A program made the translations under genes and the position numbers. From Actinophytocola algeriensis (GTDB lineage Bacteria > Actinomycetota > Actinomycetes > Mycobacteriales > Pseudonocardiaceae), in contig NZ_JACHJQ010000002.1 of assembly GCF_014203735.1 (NCBI RefSeq), positions 991,224-1,055,223 of the forward strand: a DNA stretch of 64,000 bases. The letters run 5' to 3'. Below are positions 43,103 through 53,126 of the stretch, in pieces. A model generated the notes under the pieces. The model searched no databases. It was not told where the DNA came from and saw only the letters and a program-made list of their open reading frames with translations. Each line of letters starts with the position of its first letter. Position 1 is the first letter of the stretch.

Positions 43103-44915
43103 TGCCGTGAACAGGCGCAGTCTCATCCGCACCGCGGGCATCGCGGGAGTCACCGCGGCGGCGCTCGGCACCGCGGGCACACCGGCCCAGGCGGAACCCG
43201 CCGTGGACGTGACCGGTGCCACGACCCCGCAGGAGTTCGGCGCCGTCGCCGACGGCGTCGCCGACGACACCGCCGCCATCCAGGCGGCCATCGACTCGCA
43301 GCAGGGCAAGGCGAACAAGATCGTCTACTTCCCGCCCGGCACGTACCGCACCACAAGAACCGTCGTCATCCCCGACCGGTCGGGGGCCTTCAACCGCATC
43401 CTTCTCGTCGGCGCGGGCACGATGGGCCTGCGCACCTCGATCATCGCCCCGGACTTCGACGGCACCGCCATCTTCCTGCGTGCGCCGCTGGCCGCCGTTC
43501 GCGGTCTCTGCTTCGTCGCGCTGAAGAGCCTGACCAAAACGGTCGGCCTCCACATCGCTCGTGACCCCCAGGCCGAGAACCCGGGCACCGACGACATGGA
43601 CGCCACCATCACCGAGTGCACGTTCATCGAGTTCCACACCGCGGTGAAGCAGGTCGGCCGCGGCCTGGTCTTCACGAACAACCTCGTCGCGGTCGGCGAC
43701 GTCGGGCTGGACATCTCGTGGCCGACCGCGGGGGTCGACGGCGACAACGTGCACGTGCTGCCGTACGGCATGCGCAAGTGGCTCATCGAGGGCAACCACT
43801 TCCACAGCATGGGTGTGGCCGTCACCACCACCGGCGCGGACGCGCACCACTTCCGTGGCGCGGTGATCTCCAACAACGTGCTGGACATCGGCAAGCGGCT
43901 GTTCGTCGGCGGGATCGTCAACTCGACGTTCGCGGGCAACGTGGTGGAGAACGGGAACCTCGGGGCGGTCGTCTCCATCTCCTCGGGTGGCACCAACCTC
44001 ACGTTCACCGGCAACGTCCTCGGCGGTGCCCAGCCCAGCGGCGGCGCCCGCCCGCTGCACGCGATCGAGTTCCGCCCGGAGGTCGACGCGCACAACATCA
44101 CGATCACCGGGAACAGCTTCAACTGGATCCTCGGCTCGCCGGTGTACTTCGGGGCCGCCGCGACGGAGGTCACCGTCTCGTCGAACTCGTTCGACAACTG
44201 GAACCTCGACGCCGAGGAGCGGTGGGGAGCCATCCGGATCAACGGCGACGCCGCGGGCCTGTCGGTGATCGGGAACCTGTTCGGCGCCAACCCGGTCACC
44301 GGGGCGCCGCCGGTGCGGGTGATCGGGGAGCTGTCCGGGTCGACCCTGATCGGCAACAGCTTCGTCAACACCGCGGGCGTCCTGTACGCGGGCGCGGTCG
44401 GGGACCGGAACTACGTCGATCGCCGCAGCGCGGGCGCCAACCAGCACGAGCTGACCGCGGTGAAGAACGGCGCCCTCGTCGTGCGTGCGACGGGTGCGCC
44501 CGGCGTCGGGGCCGACGCGTTCGGCAGCTTCGTCGCGGCCTCGGAACAGGACACCGGTGCGGGGCCGGGGGTGAAGGGTGGCGTGCGCGTCGTGCCGGCC
44601 AACGACACCGGGGCCGCGGCCGTCGAGCTCCTCTGCTCGACGAACAACTCCAACGGCGTCGCGGCCATGCGGGTCGACATCAACGGGCTCATCCCGACCG
44701 CGGACAACGCACGGGACGTCGGCTCGGAGCAGAACCGGGTCCGCACGGTCCACGCACACAACCTGCGGCTCGCGCCGGTCGCGGCCGCCGACCTGCCGAA
44801 ACCGGCGGCGGGCGCGATAGTGATGGTGAACGACCCGGCCACGGGCACCGCCACACTGGCGGTCTCCGACGGCAAGCGCTGGCACCGGATGACGCCCGGC
44901 GCTCCGATCAAGTAG
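43095..44915 (+). CDS. Tat-exported right-handed beta-helix protein 2 (lyase-like)
   Basis: 606 residues, a paralogue of the 37035 product with the same order of parts. Signal VNRRSLIRTAGIAGVTAAAL ending AQA; opening QEFGAVADGVADDTAAIQAA with IVYFPPGTYRT; coil repeats ISNNVLDIGKRLFVG, FAGNVVENGNLGAV, FTGNVLGG, ITGNSFNWILG and VSSNSFDNWNLD; tail DNARDVGSEQNRVRTVHAHN and LAVSDGKRWHRMTPG. Divergence is greatest in the N-terminal third and in loops between coils, where specificity would be expected. Two such genes in one operon suggest two cleavage steps or two linkages. Confidence 0.85.
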   Translation: MGNAVNRRSLIRTAGIAGVTAAALGTAGTPAQAEPAVDVTGATTPQEFGAVADGVADDTAAIQAAIDSQQGKANKIVYFPPGTYRTTRTVVIPDRSGAFNRILLVGAGTMGLRTSIIAPDFDGTAIFLRAPLAAVRGLCFVALKSLTKTVGLHIARDPQAENPGTDDMDATITECTFIEFHTAVKQVGRGLVFTNNLVAVGDVGLDISWPTAGVDGDNVHVLPYGMRKWLIEGNHFHSMGVAVTTTGADAHHFRGAVISNNVLDIGKRLFVGGIVNSTFAGNVVENGNLGAVVSISSGGTNLTFTGNVLGGAQPSGGARPLHAIEFRPEVDAHNITITGNSFNWILGSPVYFGAAATEVTVSSNSFDNWNLDAEERWGAIRINGDAAGLSVIGNLFGANPVTGAPPVRVIGELSGSTLIGNSFVNTAGVLYAGAVGDRNYVDRRSAGANQHELTAVKNGALVVRATGAPGVGADAFGSFVAASEQDTGAGPGVKGGVRVVPANDTGAAAVELLCSTNNSNGVAAMRVDINGLIPTADNARDVGSEQNRVRTVHAHNLRLAPVAAADLPKPAAGAIVMVNDPATGTATLAVSDGKRWHRMTPGAPIK

Positions 44916-44985
44916 TCCTGCGAAAGGATCGACACGTGCGGCTCGGCGAGGCGACCGGCACCGTGCACAACCTGCCGGGAGCACC

Positions 44986-46242
44986 ATGAGCGACCAGCGG
45001 CCGAACATCGTCCTCGTGGTGATGGACGACCTCGGCTACGGCGATCTGAGCTGTATGGGGAACACGATCCTGCGCACACCGCGCATCGACTCCATCGCCG
45101 GCGACGGGATCACCCTGCGCCACATGTACGCGACCTCGGCGGTGTGCACCCCGTCGCGCGCCGCGTTGATGACCGGACGGTATCCACAACGTGTCGGGCT
45201 GCCGAAGGTGCTGTCCCCCGAGCACGGCACCGGATTGTCGTCCTGGGAGTACACCCTGCCGAGGATGCTCCACGACGCCGGCTACCGCACGGCCATGTTC
45301 GGCAAGTGGCACCTCGGGTGCCGGCCGGAGCACTACCCGACCCGGCACGGCTTCGACGAGTACGCCGGGCTGCTCTACAGCAACGACATGCATCCGGTCG
45401 AGCTGTTCGAAGGCGACCGGATCTCGACCGCCGACGTCGACCAGGCAACGCTGACCAGCACGTACACCGACCACGCCATCGACTTCATCAGGCGGAACGC
45501 GGATGCGCCGTTCTTCGTCTACCTCGCGCACACGATGCCGCACATCCCGCTCCACGTCGAGGACGAGTTCGCAGGCCGGTCGGCGGGCGGCAGGTACGGC
45601 GACGTCGTCGAGAGCCTGGACCACCACATCGGGCGCCTCCTCGACACACTCGGCGACCTCGGCCTTGCCGACGACACCATCGTCATGGTGACCAGCGACA
45701 ACGGCCCGTGGTTCGAGGGCAGCACCGGTGGGCTGCGCGGCACCAAGCTGCACACCTACGAAGGCGGCATCCGGGTCCCGTTCGTCGCGCGATGGCCGGG
45801 GCGGATACCGGCGGGCTCGGTCAGCGACGAGCCCGCGTGCCTGTTCGACCTGCTGCCGACACTGGCCGCGCAGGCGGGCGGCGCGGTGCGGCAGGACCGG
45901 CCGGTCGACGGGGTGGACATCTCGGCCGTCCTCACCGGCGGGCAGGCACCGGCGCCGCGAACGCTCTACTTCTTCCACTGGTGGACGCTCAACGCGGTCC
46001 GGGAGGGCCCGTGGAAGCTGCACCTCGACCGCCACCCGCGTGACCTGAACCGTGCGCAGGGCAAGGAGTTGCCCCAGCTGTTCAACCTCGAACTGGACCC
46101 GGCGGAGAGCTACGACCTCAGCCACGGCCACCCTGAGGTCGTCGGGCACCTCACCGGCCTCGCGGCACGGTTCGAGGCCGAGATCGCCGAGCAACGCCCT
46201 GCCGCGGAAGCCCGCGCCGCGGGCCGGGCGACGGTGGGGTGA
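44986..46242 (+). CDS. Type I arylsulfatase
   Basis: 418 residues, no signal peptide. Metal site MDDLGYGDLSCMGN (DD at 14-15), formylglycine motif CTPSR (C54) in TSAVCTPSRAALMTGRYPQR, then FGKWHLGCRPEHYPTRHGFD and MVTSDNGPWFEGSTGGLRGT with K-L-H-T-Y-E-G-G-I-R-V-P. This is a full set of Ca and sulfate ligands of the arylsulfatase (S1) group. It sits two genes after the aldolase and directly before the gene for the formylglycine-generating enzyme that would activate its C54. GGGAGC precedes the ATG. Confidence 0.93.
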   Translation: MSDQRPNIVLVVMDDLGYGDLSCMGNTILRTPRIDSIAGDGITLRHMYATSAVCTPSRAALMTGRYPQRVGLPKVLSPEHGTGLSSWEYTLPRMLHDAGYRTAMFGKWHLGCRPEHYPTRHGFDEYAGLLYSNDMHPVELFEGDRISTADVDQATLTSTYTDHAIDFIRRNADAPFFVYLAHTMPHIPLHVEDEFAGRSAGGRYGDVVESLDHHIGRLLDTLGDLGLADDTIVMVTSDNGPWFEGSTGGLRGTKLHTYEGGIRVPFVARWPGRIPAGSVSDEPACLFDLLPTLAAQAGGAVRQDRPVDGVDISAVLTGGQAPAPRTLYFFHWWTLNAVREGPWKLHLDRHPRDLNRAQGKELPQLFNLELDPAESYDLSHGHPEVVGHLTGLAARFEAEIAEQRPAAEARAAGRATVG

Positions 46243-46245
46243 GCG

Positions 46246-47202
46246 ATGTCGGCGTGTTGTGGACCGGACCGGCAGGCCACCGGTGACAGCGTGCCGGTCG
46301 AACCGCCGGCACGGTCGCCGTCGTCCGACACGCGGGGGATGGTGCGGATCGCGGGCGGCGCGTTCCGGATGGGCGGCGCCGACGAGGACGCCAACCCCGG
46401 AGACGGCGAAGGTCCGGTGCGGACGGTGACCGTGTCGCCGTACCTGATCGACGAGACGGCCGTGACCGTCCGCCAGTTCGCGACGTTCGTGAAGGCCACC
46501 GGTTACGTCACGGAGGCGGAGCGGTTCGGCTGGTCGTTCGTCTTCCACCTGTTCGTCGGCGCCGCGCAGCGGCGGTACGTGCGGGACGCGTCGGTGCCCG
46601 GCGCGCCGTGGTGGCTCGCCGTCGACGGCGCCTGCTGGCGCCACCCGGACGGCCCCGGGTCCACAGTGGAGGATCGGCAACGGCACCCGGTGGTGCACGT
46701 GTCGTGGCACGATGCCGCGGCCTACGCCGCGTGGGCGGGCAAGCGGCTGCCCACCGAGGCGGAGTGGGAGCTCGCCGCCCGCGGCGGCCTGGACCAGGCC
46801 CGCTACCCGTGGGGCGACGAACTGGCACCCAGGGGCCGGTGGCGGTGCAACATCTGGCAGGGCACCTTCCCCGGCGAGAACACCGCGGAGGACCGGCACG
46901 TCGGAACCGCACCGGTGAAGTCCTTCCCGCCCAACGGAAACGGCCTGTACGAGGTCGCGGGCAACGTGTGGGAGTGGTGCGCCGACCGCTGGTCCCCGAC
47001 CTGGCACGCCGAGGACCGCGACGACACCCGCATCGACCCGCAGGGCCCACCGGCCGGCGACACCCGCGTCACCCGAGGCGGCAGCCACCTCTGCCACCAC
47101 AGCTACTGCAACCGCTACCGCGTGGCCGCCCGCACCGCCAACACACCGGACAGCTCGTCGGGCAACACCGGCTTCCGCTGCGCCGCGACGCCTCCCGGCT
47201 GA
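46246..47202 (+). CDS. Formylglycine-generating enzyme (sulfatase-activating, SUMF1 type)
   Basis: 318 residues. MSACCGP start, then FGE-sulfatase domain with FRMGG, VSPYLIDETAVTVRQFATFV, FGWSFVFHLFVGAAQRRYVR, HPVVHVSWHDAAAYAAWAGK, RLPTEAEWELAARGGLDQAR, YPWGDEL, and VAGNVWEWCADRWSP. The copper-binding cysteine pair (283 and 288) in GGSHLCHHSYCNRYR has the same five-residue spacing as in the Streptomyces coelicolor enzyme. It oxidises the cysteine of CxPSR motifs to formylglycine. Three bases after the sulfatase stop. It can serve both sulfatases in this window. Confidence 0.94.
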   Translation: MSACCGPDRQATGDSVPVEPPARSPSSDTRGMVRIAGGAFRMGGADEDANPGDGEGPVRTVTVSPYLIDETAVTVRQFATFVKATGYVTEAERFGWSFVFHLFVGAAQRRYVRDASVPGAPWWLAVDGACWRHPDGPGSTVEDRQRHPVVHVSWHDAAAYAAWAGKRLPTEAEWELAARGGLDQARYPWGDELAPRGRWRCNIWQGTFPGENTAEDRHVGTAPVKSFPPNGNGLYEVAGNVWEWCADRWSPTWHAEDRDDTRIDPQGPPAGDTRVTRGGSHLCHHSYCNRYRVAARTANTPDSSSGNTGFRCAATPPG

Positions 47203-47244
47203 GGCGGCTCGAACAGGCCGTCCGAACAGGACCGTCGCCGTGAC

Positions 47245-48018
47245 GTGCCGGCAGGTACGGCGATCTTGGGCGAGTACGCGGGCACACCGATGCCGATCGG
47301 CGTGTACACCGAGCTCAACAAGGAGGCGATCCTCGGGCTCGAGAACCAGGTCATCCTGATGTCCGGGTTCGGCGCGGGCTTCGACGACGTCTCCAACGCC
47401 CGCGCCGCGGGCCTGCCCGGGGTGAGCGTGTCCAACCGGCTGGAACAACACGCGCTGGCCTCAGCGGAGTGGATCAAGATGATCGCCGCCATCTACAACG
47501 ACGAAGCCGCCGCCAACAAGGAGTTCGACTCGATCAGGTCCAGGTACACCGAGGTCGTCGACACGGTCTCCGGCAAGGTCGACGACCGGAAGGTCGGCTA
47601 CCTGTGCATCAGCCCGGCGCGCGCCTGCGAGTTCCTCCACGGCCACGGTGAGCAGACCCTGGTCGGCCGCCTGCTCGAACAGTTCGGTGTGAGCAACGTC
47701 TTCGCCGCCGGCAACCCCGCCCCCAACGGCAAACCCTACGACTTCGAGGAAAGCCTCGGCGTCGCAGGCGACGCCGACACCTTCATCGTCTACGACCCCA
47801 TGGCCCTGGCCAAGGACGCACTGTCGGCAGACGCACGGCTGAACCAGTTCCGGCCCTTCAAGGAAGGCAACTTCATCGCCGGCGTCGACGACGACTTCAA
47901 CGAGTGCCGCGCCAAGACCTACCTGGACGTGGACGTGCTCATCCAGGACTTCGCGATCGGCCTGGCCCCGGACCTGTTCCCCGGCAAGAAAGGCACCTGC
48001 TTCACCCGCTCCTCATGA
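47245..48018 (+). pseudogene. Headless siderophore-type ABC substrate-binding protein
   Basis: The frame contains the C-terminal two thirds of a BtuF/FecB-like iron-siderophore binding protein: LENQVILMSGFGAGFDDVSN, VSNRLEQHALASAEWIKMIA, then DRKVGYLCISP and a normal C-terminus with three cysteines. There is no signal peptide, lipobox or N-lobe. An in-frame GTG at 47245 exists but is not expected to give a working exported protein. The sequence joins the end of the sulfatase operon within 43 bp, implying a deletion or insertion boundary there. Confidence 0.7.
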
Positions 48019-48034
48019 CCGATGGTTCTACTGA

Positions 48035-48089
48035 GGACCACACCCCGAGACCAACCGAACCCGGCCAACGAACAAGACACAGCACCAGC
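48035..48089 (-). repeat. Dispersed intergenic repeat, copy 2
   Basis: Reverse complement of the element at 15115-15172, with GGCCAACGAA and GAGACCAACC conserved. It follows the stop of the truncated binding-protein gene. Confidence 0.6.
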
Positions 48090-48166
48090 ACGCCTCACCC
48101 TCGAGTGTGGCGTGGTCAACACCGGGGAACTTCGCGGCGACGGCATCCGACCCGGTGTGCGTGCGC

Positions 48167-50104
48167 ATGAACAGTGCCGCGGTGTGGATCTCCTCGGCGG
48201 CAGGACTGGCGTGTGCCGTCCTCGGGGTGCTCGCCGCGGGTGACGTGCACGCGCCGCTCGGCGACTCCGATCCCGGCCTGGCGACCACGATCCTGGTCAC
48301 CGTCGCCCGCTTCGCCGCGGAGGGAGCCGGGCTGCTCGCGGCGGGCGCGCTGGCGTTCGCCGCGCTGGTCGTGCCCCGGCGTGCGCGGGACGAGGCGCTG
48401 ACGGCGGACGCCTATGCCGCGACCCGCACCGCGGGCGCGGCGGCCACCGCCTGGACCGTCGCGGCCATGGCGATGGTGCCCTTGTCCGCGGCGGACGCGA
48501 CGGGCCAGTCGCTGGGCGAGGTGTGGGCCGTCCTGCCCGGCCTGGTCGACGCGACCGAGGAGCCGAAGGCGTGGCTGTGCTCCGCGGTCGCGGCGGTGGT
48601 CGTCGCCGTCGGCACCCGCGCGGCGCTCCGCTGGCCGCCGCTGGTGCTGTGGCTGGTGGTGGCGGCCGCCGGTCTGGTGGCGCCGGTCGTCGCGGGTCAT
48701 GTCGCCGCGGGTGAGTGGCACGACGTCGCCACCAACGCGATGGTCTGGCACGTGCTGGCCGCCGCGGTGTGGGTGGGTGCGCTCGTCTCGCTGTGGTCCT
48801 TCCTGCGCAGACCGGCCGCGCGCGAGCGGGGCCGCGTGCTGCGCCGCTACCACCGGCTGACGCTGGGCTGTCTCGTCGTGCTCGTGGTCAGCGGCTCGGT
48901 GACCGGTCTCGCGCTCGCCCGCCCCGCCGGGCTGATGACCGGCTACGGGTTCCTGCTCCTGCTCAAGCTGGCGGTGTGCGGTCTGGTCCTGCTGCTGCGC
49001 CGGTGGCGCGGCACGCGCTGGCCGGTCGCGGTGGAGCTCGTGGTGCTCGGCGTTGCCATGGGTGCCACCGTCGGGCTGGCACACCTCGTGCCGCCCGCGT
49101 TCCTGTCCGACCCGTCGTCGATCACCGAGATCCTGCTGGGGTACGAGCTGCCGACCGCCCCGACCGTCGGGGCGCTGCTCACCGCGTGGCGGTTCGACCT
49201 GCTGTTCGGCACGGCCGCGATCGCGGCCGCCGTCTGGTACCTGCGTGCCGTCCGCGTGCTGCGCGGCCGTGGTGACCGGTGGCCCGCCGTGCGAACCGTC
49301 GCCTGGCTGGCCGGTTGCCTCGTCGTGGTCGTGGTGACCTCGTCCGGGGTCGGCCGGTTCGCGCCGGGCACGTTCAGCATGCACATGGTCGTGCACATGG
49401 CGCTGAACATGCTGGCACCCGCGCTCCTGGTGCAGGGTGGGCCGATCACCCTCGCGCTGCGGACCCTCTCCCCCGGTCCGCGCCAGTGGCTGGTGTCGCT
49501 CCTGCACTCCCGGGCGGCACGGGTGCTCGCGCACCCTGCGTTCGCGACGGTCGTGTTCGTCGGCTCCTACTACGCGCTCTACCTCACCCCGCTGTTCGGC
49601 GAGGCGATGCTGTTCCACTGGGCGCACCAGCTGATGAACCTGCACTTCCTGGTGTCCGGCTACGTCTTCTACTGGCTCGTCGCCGGGGTGGACCGGCCAC
49701 CGCGCCCGCTCGTGCACCCCGCGAAGCTGGGCATGTTGTTCGCGGTCATGCCGTTCCACGCGTTCTTCGGCGTCATCCTCATGAGCACGTCGACGGTGAT
49801 CGCCGGGACCTACTACCGGTACCTGTCGCTGCCGTGGGTCCCGGACCTGCTCGCCGACCAGCGGCTCGGCGGCGGGATCGCCTGGGCGGCCGGGGAGCTG
49901 CCGGTCGTGCTCGTGCTCGTCGCGCTGCTGCGCCAGTGGGCGGCCGCCGACCAGCGCGAGGCGACCCGCACCGACCGCAGGCTCGACAGCGGTATGAACA
50001 ACGGCGGCGACGACCGGCTCGCCGCCTACAACGCCATGCTCGCCGAGCTGGCCGGGCAGCGACACGAAAACGGCCGACACGACGGAGAGAGCACCATCCG
50101 ATGA
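48167..50104 (+). CDS. Membrane fusion of CopD and CtaG (caa3 assembly) domains
   Basis: 645 residues with about 13-14 hydrophobic segments. The N-terminal half is CopD-like (copper resistance): [40 protein letters not shown]. The C-terminal half is the caa3-type cytochrome c oxidase assembly factor domain: [80 protein letters not shown], with repeated His/Met residues that can bind copper. This fused form is frequent in actinobacteria and implies copper import or delivery. The C-terminus is soluble. The stop overlaps the copper ATPase start. Confidence 0.9.
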   Translation: MNSAAVWISSAAGLACAVLGVLAAGDVHAPLGDSDPGLATTILVTVARFAAEGAGLLAAGALAFAALVVPRRARDEALTADAYAATRTAGAAATAWTVAAMAMVPLSAADATGQSLGEVWAVLPGLVDATEEPKAWLCSAVAAVVVAVGTRAALRWPPLVLWLVVAAAGLVAPVVAGHVAAGEWHDVATNAMVWHVLAAAVWVGALVSLWSFLRRPAARERGRVLRRYHRLTLGCLVVLVVSGSVTGLALARPAGLMTGYGFLLLLKLAVCGLVLLLRRWRGTRWPVAVELVVLGVAMGATVGLAHLVPPAFLSDPSSITEILLGYELPTAPTVGALLTAWRFDLLFGTAAIAAAVWYLRAVRVLRGRGDRWPAVRTVAWLAGCLVVVVVTSSGVGRFAPGTFSMHMVVHMALNMLAPALLVQGGPITLALRTLSPGPRQWLVSLLHSRAARVLAHPAFATVVFVGSYYALYLTPLFGEAMLFHWAHQLMNLHFLVSGYVFYWLVAGVDRPPRPLVHPAKLGMLFAVMPFHAFFGVILMSTSTVIAGTYYRYLSLPWVPDLLADQRLGGGIAWAAGELPVVLVLVALLRQWAAADQREATRTDRRLDSGMNNGGDDRLAAYNAMLAELAGQRHENGRHDGESTIR

Positions 50105-52362
50105 CCACCACCGCCGAGGCGCCCGAGTCCGTCGAGCTCGCCGTGACCGGCATGACGTGCGCTGCGTGCGCGGCCCGCATCGAACGCAAGCTGAACAAGC
50201 TCGACGGGGTGCACGCCACCGTCAACTACGCCACCGAACGCGCGCGGGTGCACCTGCCGCCCGGGGTCACCGCGGCCGACGCGGTCGAGGTCGTGCGGAC
50301 CGCGGGCTACGACGCCCGGCCCGCGACCGGGGTGCGGGACAGCCACGCGGAACACACCGCGACCGTGCGCGACCTGCGCGGGCGGCTCGTCATCGCCGCG
50401 CTGCTGGCGATCCCGCTCGGCAACCTGTCGATCACGCTCGCGCTCGTGCCCGGACTGCGGTTCCCCGGCTGGGAATGGCTGTGCGTGCTGCTCGCCGCCC
50501 CGGTCGTCGCGTACTCGGCGCTGCCGTTCCACCGGGCCGCGCTGCGCAACCTGCGGCACGGCGGCGCCAGCATGGACACGCTCGTCTCCCTCGGCGTGCT
50601 CGCGTCGTTCACCTGGGCGCTGGCGTCGCTGCTGCTGGGCACCGGCGAGGCGGGCTACTGGCTCGGTTTCGGCGCCACGGCGGCCGGCGCGGACGCGATC
50701 TACCTGGACGTCGCCGCGGGGGTCACCACCTTCCTGCTGGCGGGCCGGTACTTCGAGCACCGCTCGCGGCGCAGCGCGGTCGGGTTGCTGACCGCGCTCG
50801 CGGACCTCGGGGCCAAGGACGCGCACGTGCTGCGCGGCGCCGGCGAAGGTGGCGTCGAGGTCATGGTCCCGGCCGCGGCGCTACGAGCAGGAGACCTCGT
50901 GGTGGTGCGGCCCGGCGAGCGGATCCCCGTCGACGGCGAGGTCGTCGAGGGTGACTCCGCGGTCGACGTCAGCACGGTCACCGGGGAGTCCGTGCCCGCC
51001 GAGGTGGGTCCCGGGGACCAGGTCGTCGGCGCGTCGGTCAACGGACACGGCAGGCTGGTGGTGCGTGCTGTCGCCGTCGGCGTCAACACCCAGCTCGCGC
51101 GGATGCGGGCACTGGTGGAGCGGGCCGTCGAGCGCAAGGCGGCCGTGCAACGGCTCGCGGACCGGGTGTGCGCGGTGTTCGTGCCCGCCGTCCTGGTGCT
51201 GGCGGCGCTGACGTTCGCGGGCTGGCTGGGCACCGGGCACAGCGTGCGGGAGTCGTTCGGCCCGGCTGTCGCGGTCCTGATCATCGCCTGCCCGTGCGCA
51301 CTCGGTCTCGCGACCCCGACCGCGCTGATGGTGGGGGTCGCCCGCGGCGCGCAGCTCGGCATTCTCGTCAAGGGGCCGGAGGCGCTGGAGTCGACCCGCA
51401 CCGTCGACACCGTCGTGCTCGACAAGACCGGCACGGTGACCACCGGCAGGATGACGCTCACCGGCCACACGACGTTCGGGGCCGAGTCCGCGGACCAGGT
51501 GCTGCGCTGGGCCGGTGCCGTGGAGTCCGCGTCCGAACACCCCGTCGGAGCGGCCATCGCACGGGCGGCGGGGCCCGGTCTGCCACCGGTCACGGAGTTC
51601 CGGGCGCTGGTCGGCGCGGGCGCACGCGGCACGGTCGACGGCCGTGCCGTCCTCGTCGGCACCGCCGCCATGGTCGCCGCCGAGGGGATCGAGGTGCCCG
51701 GCGCCGCCCGGACCTGGTTGTCCGATGTGGACACCGAGGCGGCGACCGGTGTACTGGTGGCCGTGGACGGAGCCGTCGAGGGCGGGTGCGCGGTCCGCGA
51801 CACCGTGCGGCCCAGCGCCGCCGCGGCCGTCGCACGGTTGCACGGACTCGGGTTGCGCACCGTGCTCCTCACCGGCGACCGGCCGGCCGTGGCACGGGCG
51901 GTCGCCGAGGAGATCGGCGTCACCGAGGTCCTCGCCGAGGTGCGGCCCGAGAACAAGGCGGCGACCGTGCGGCGGCTGCAGGCCGAGGGACGACGCGTCG
52001 CGGTCGTCGGTGACGGTGTCAACGACGGGCCCGCGCTGGCGTGCGCCGACCTGGGCATGGCGATGGCGCTGGGCACCGACGTCGCGGTCGAGGCCGCGGA
52101 CGTCGTGCTCGTGCGCGAGGACCTGACGACCGTGCCCGACGCGATCGTGCTGGCGGGTCGCACGCTGCGCACCATCCGCGGCAACCTGTTGTGGGCGTTC
52201 GGCTACAACGTCGCCGCCCTGCCGGTCGCGGCCCTCGGGCTGCTCAACCCCCTGATCGCGGGCGCGGCGATGTCGCTGTCGTCGCTGCTCGTGGTCACCA
52301 ACAGCCTGCGGCTGCGCGGATTCCGCGCGTCCGGCCGCGGCAACGACAAGACACAGGAGTGA
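50101..52362 (+). CDS. copA: Copper-translocating P-type ATPase
   Basis: 753 residues. N-terminal heavy-metal domain with [15 protein letters not shown] (Cys20/Cys23). Membrane CPC motif (397-399) in [20 protein letters not shown], phosphorylation motif DKTGTVTTG (D441), [10 protein letters not shown] (HP), and [20 protein letters not shown] hinge. The CPC together with one CxxC domain makes Cu(I) export most likely. It starts four bases before the stop of the CopD-CtaG gene and is followed by a DsbA-like gene, so expression is coupled to copper handling and oxidative folding. Confidence 0.94.
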   Translation: MTTTAEAPESVELAVTGMTCAACAARIERKLNKLDGVHATVNYATERARVHLPPGVTAADAVEVVRTAGYDARPATGVRDSHAEHTATVRDLRGRLVIAALLAIPLGNLSITLALVPGLRFPGWEWLCVLLAAPVVAYSALPFHRAALRNLRHGGASMDTLVSLGVLASFTWALASLLLGTGEAGYWLGFGATAAGADAIYLDVAAGVTTFLLAGRYFEHRSRRSAVGLLTALADLGAKDAHVLRGAGEGGVEVMVPAAALRAGDLVVVRPGERIPVDGEVVEGDSAVDVSTVTGESVPAEVGPGDQVVGASVNGHGRLVVRAVAVGVNTQLARMRALVERAVERKAAVQRLADRVCAVFVPAVLVLAALTFAGWLGTGHSVRESFGPAVAVLIIACPCALGLATPTALMVGVARGAQLGILVKGPEALESTRTVDTVVLDKTGTVTTGRMTLTGHTTFGAESADQVLRWAGAVESASEHPVGAAIARAAGPGLPPVTEFRALVGAGARGTVDGRAVLVGTAAMVAAEGIEVPGAARTWLSDVDTEAATGVLVAVDGAVEGGCAVRDTVRPSAAAAVARLHGLGLRTVLLTGDRPAVARAVAEEIGVTEVLAEVRPENKAATVRRLQAEGRRVAVVGDGVNDGPALACADLGMAMALGTDVAVEAADVVLVREDLTTVPDAIVLAGRTLRTIRGNLLWAFGYNVAALPVAALGLLNPLIAGAAMSLSSLLVVTNSLRLRGFRASGRGNDKTQE

Positions 52363-52370
52363 CAACAGAG

Positions 52371-53126
52371 ATGGCACGCAAGTCCCGCACCGCACAGAAG
52401 CGCGGGCCGTCCGCGAACGTGATCGCGACGGTGGCGGTGGTGGTGCTCGCGGTCGCGGTGATCGGCGGCGTGCTGCTGTTCAACCGGTCCGACGACGACA
52501 ACGGCGGCGGCGGGGGCGGAGGCACCGGCTCGGGCAGCATCCCGGCCGAACTGCGCACCGAACCGGACAGCAACACGCTCACCGAAGCGAGCGACGGCAC
52601 GGTGACCGTCGTCGAGTTCCTGGACTACCAGTGCCCGGCCTGCGCCGCCTACTACGCGAACGTCACCAAGAAGCTGGAGACCGACTACGCGGAGGAGATC
52701 ACGTTCGTCACGCGCGACTTCCCGCTCGCCATGCACCCGCTGGCCCGGCAGGCCGCCCAGGCAGCGCGAGCCGCCGCGGCACAGGGCAAGTACCGCGAGA
52801 TGTACCACCAGCTGTACGACAACTACGAGCAGTGGGCCGTCGCCCCCGGCGGGCAGGAGCTGAGCGACGACGCGCAGCAGGCCGCCACGTTCTTCGACTC
52901 CTACGCGACCGAGATCGGGCTCGACCTTGACCGCTTCCACACCGACATGACCTCGGCTGCCACCGGGCGGCGCATCGACGCCGACGTCGCCGCCGGCGAG
53001 AAGGTCGGCGTGTCCAGCACACCCACGATCTTCGTCAACGGTGCGAAGCTCGAGCCGGAGGGCGAGACGTACGGGGACGTGGACCGCCAGCTGCGCGGCA
53101 TGATCGACGAGGCGCTGGGCCGATGA
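52371..53126 (+). CDS. DsbA-like membrane-anchored thioredoxin
   Basis: 251 residues. One N-terminal membrane helix (ANVIATVAVVVLAVAVIGGV), a Gly-rich linker, then a DsbA/thioredoxin_4 domain with VVEFLDYQCPACAAYYANVT (CPAC at 88-91), the helical insertion, and the cis-proline segment VGVSSTPTIFVNG. It would oxidise cysteine pairs in exported proteins. Its stop overlaps the VKOR start (ATGA), the usual DsbA-VKOR partnership in actinobacteria. Confidence 0.93.
   Translation: MARKSRTAQKRGPSANVIATVAVVVLAVAVIGGVLLFNRSDDDNGGGGGGGTGSGSIPAELRTEPDSNTLTEASDGTVTVVEFLDYQCPACAAYYANVTKKLETDYAEEITFVTRDFPLAMHPLARQAAQAARAAAAQGKYREMYHQLYDNYEQWAVAPGGQELSDDAQQAATFFDSYATEIGLDLDRFHTDMTSAATGRRIDADVAAGEKVGVSSTPTIFVNGAKLEPEGETYGDVDRQLRGMIDEALGR

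Noticed and set aside
43068-45008. A 646-codon minus-strand open frame
   Set aside because: Antisense to the beta-helix protein 2 gene, no recognisable domain.
48116-50080. A 654-codon minus-strand open frame
   Set aside because: Antisense to the CopD-CtaG gene, low-complexity Arg/His/Gln composition, no family.
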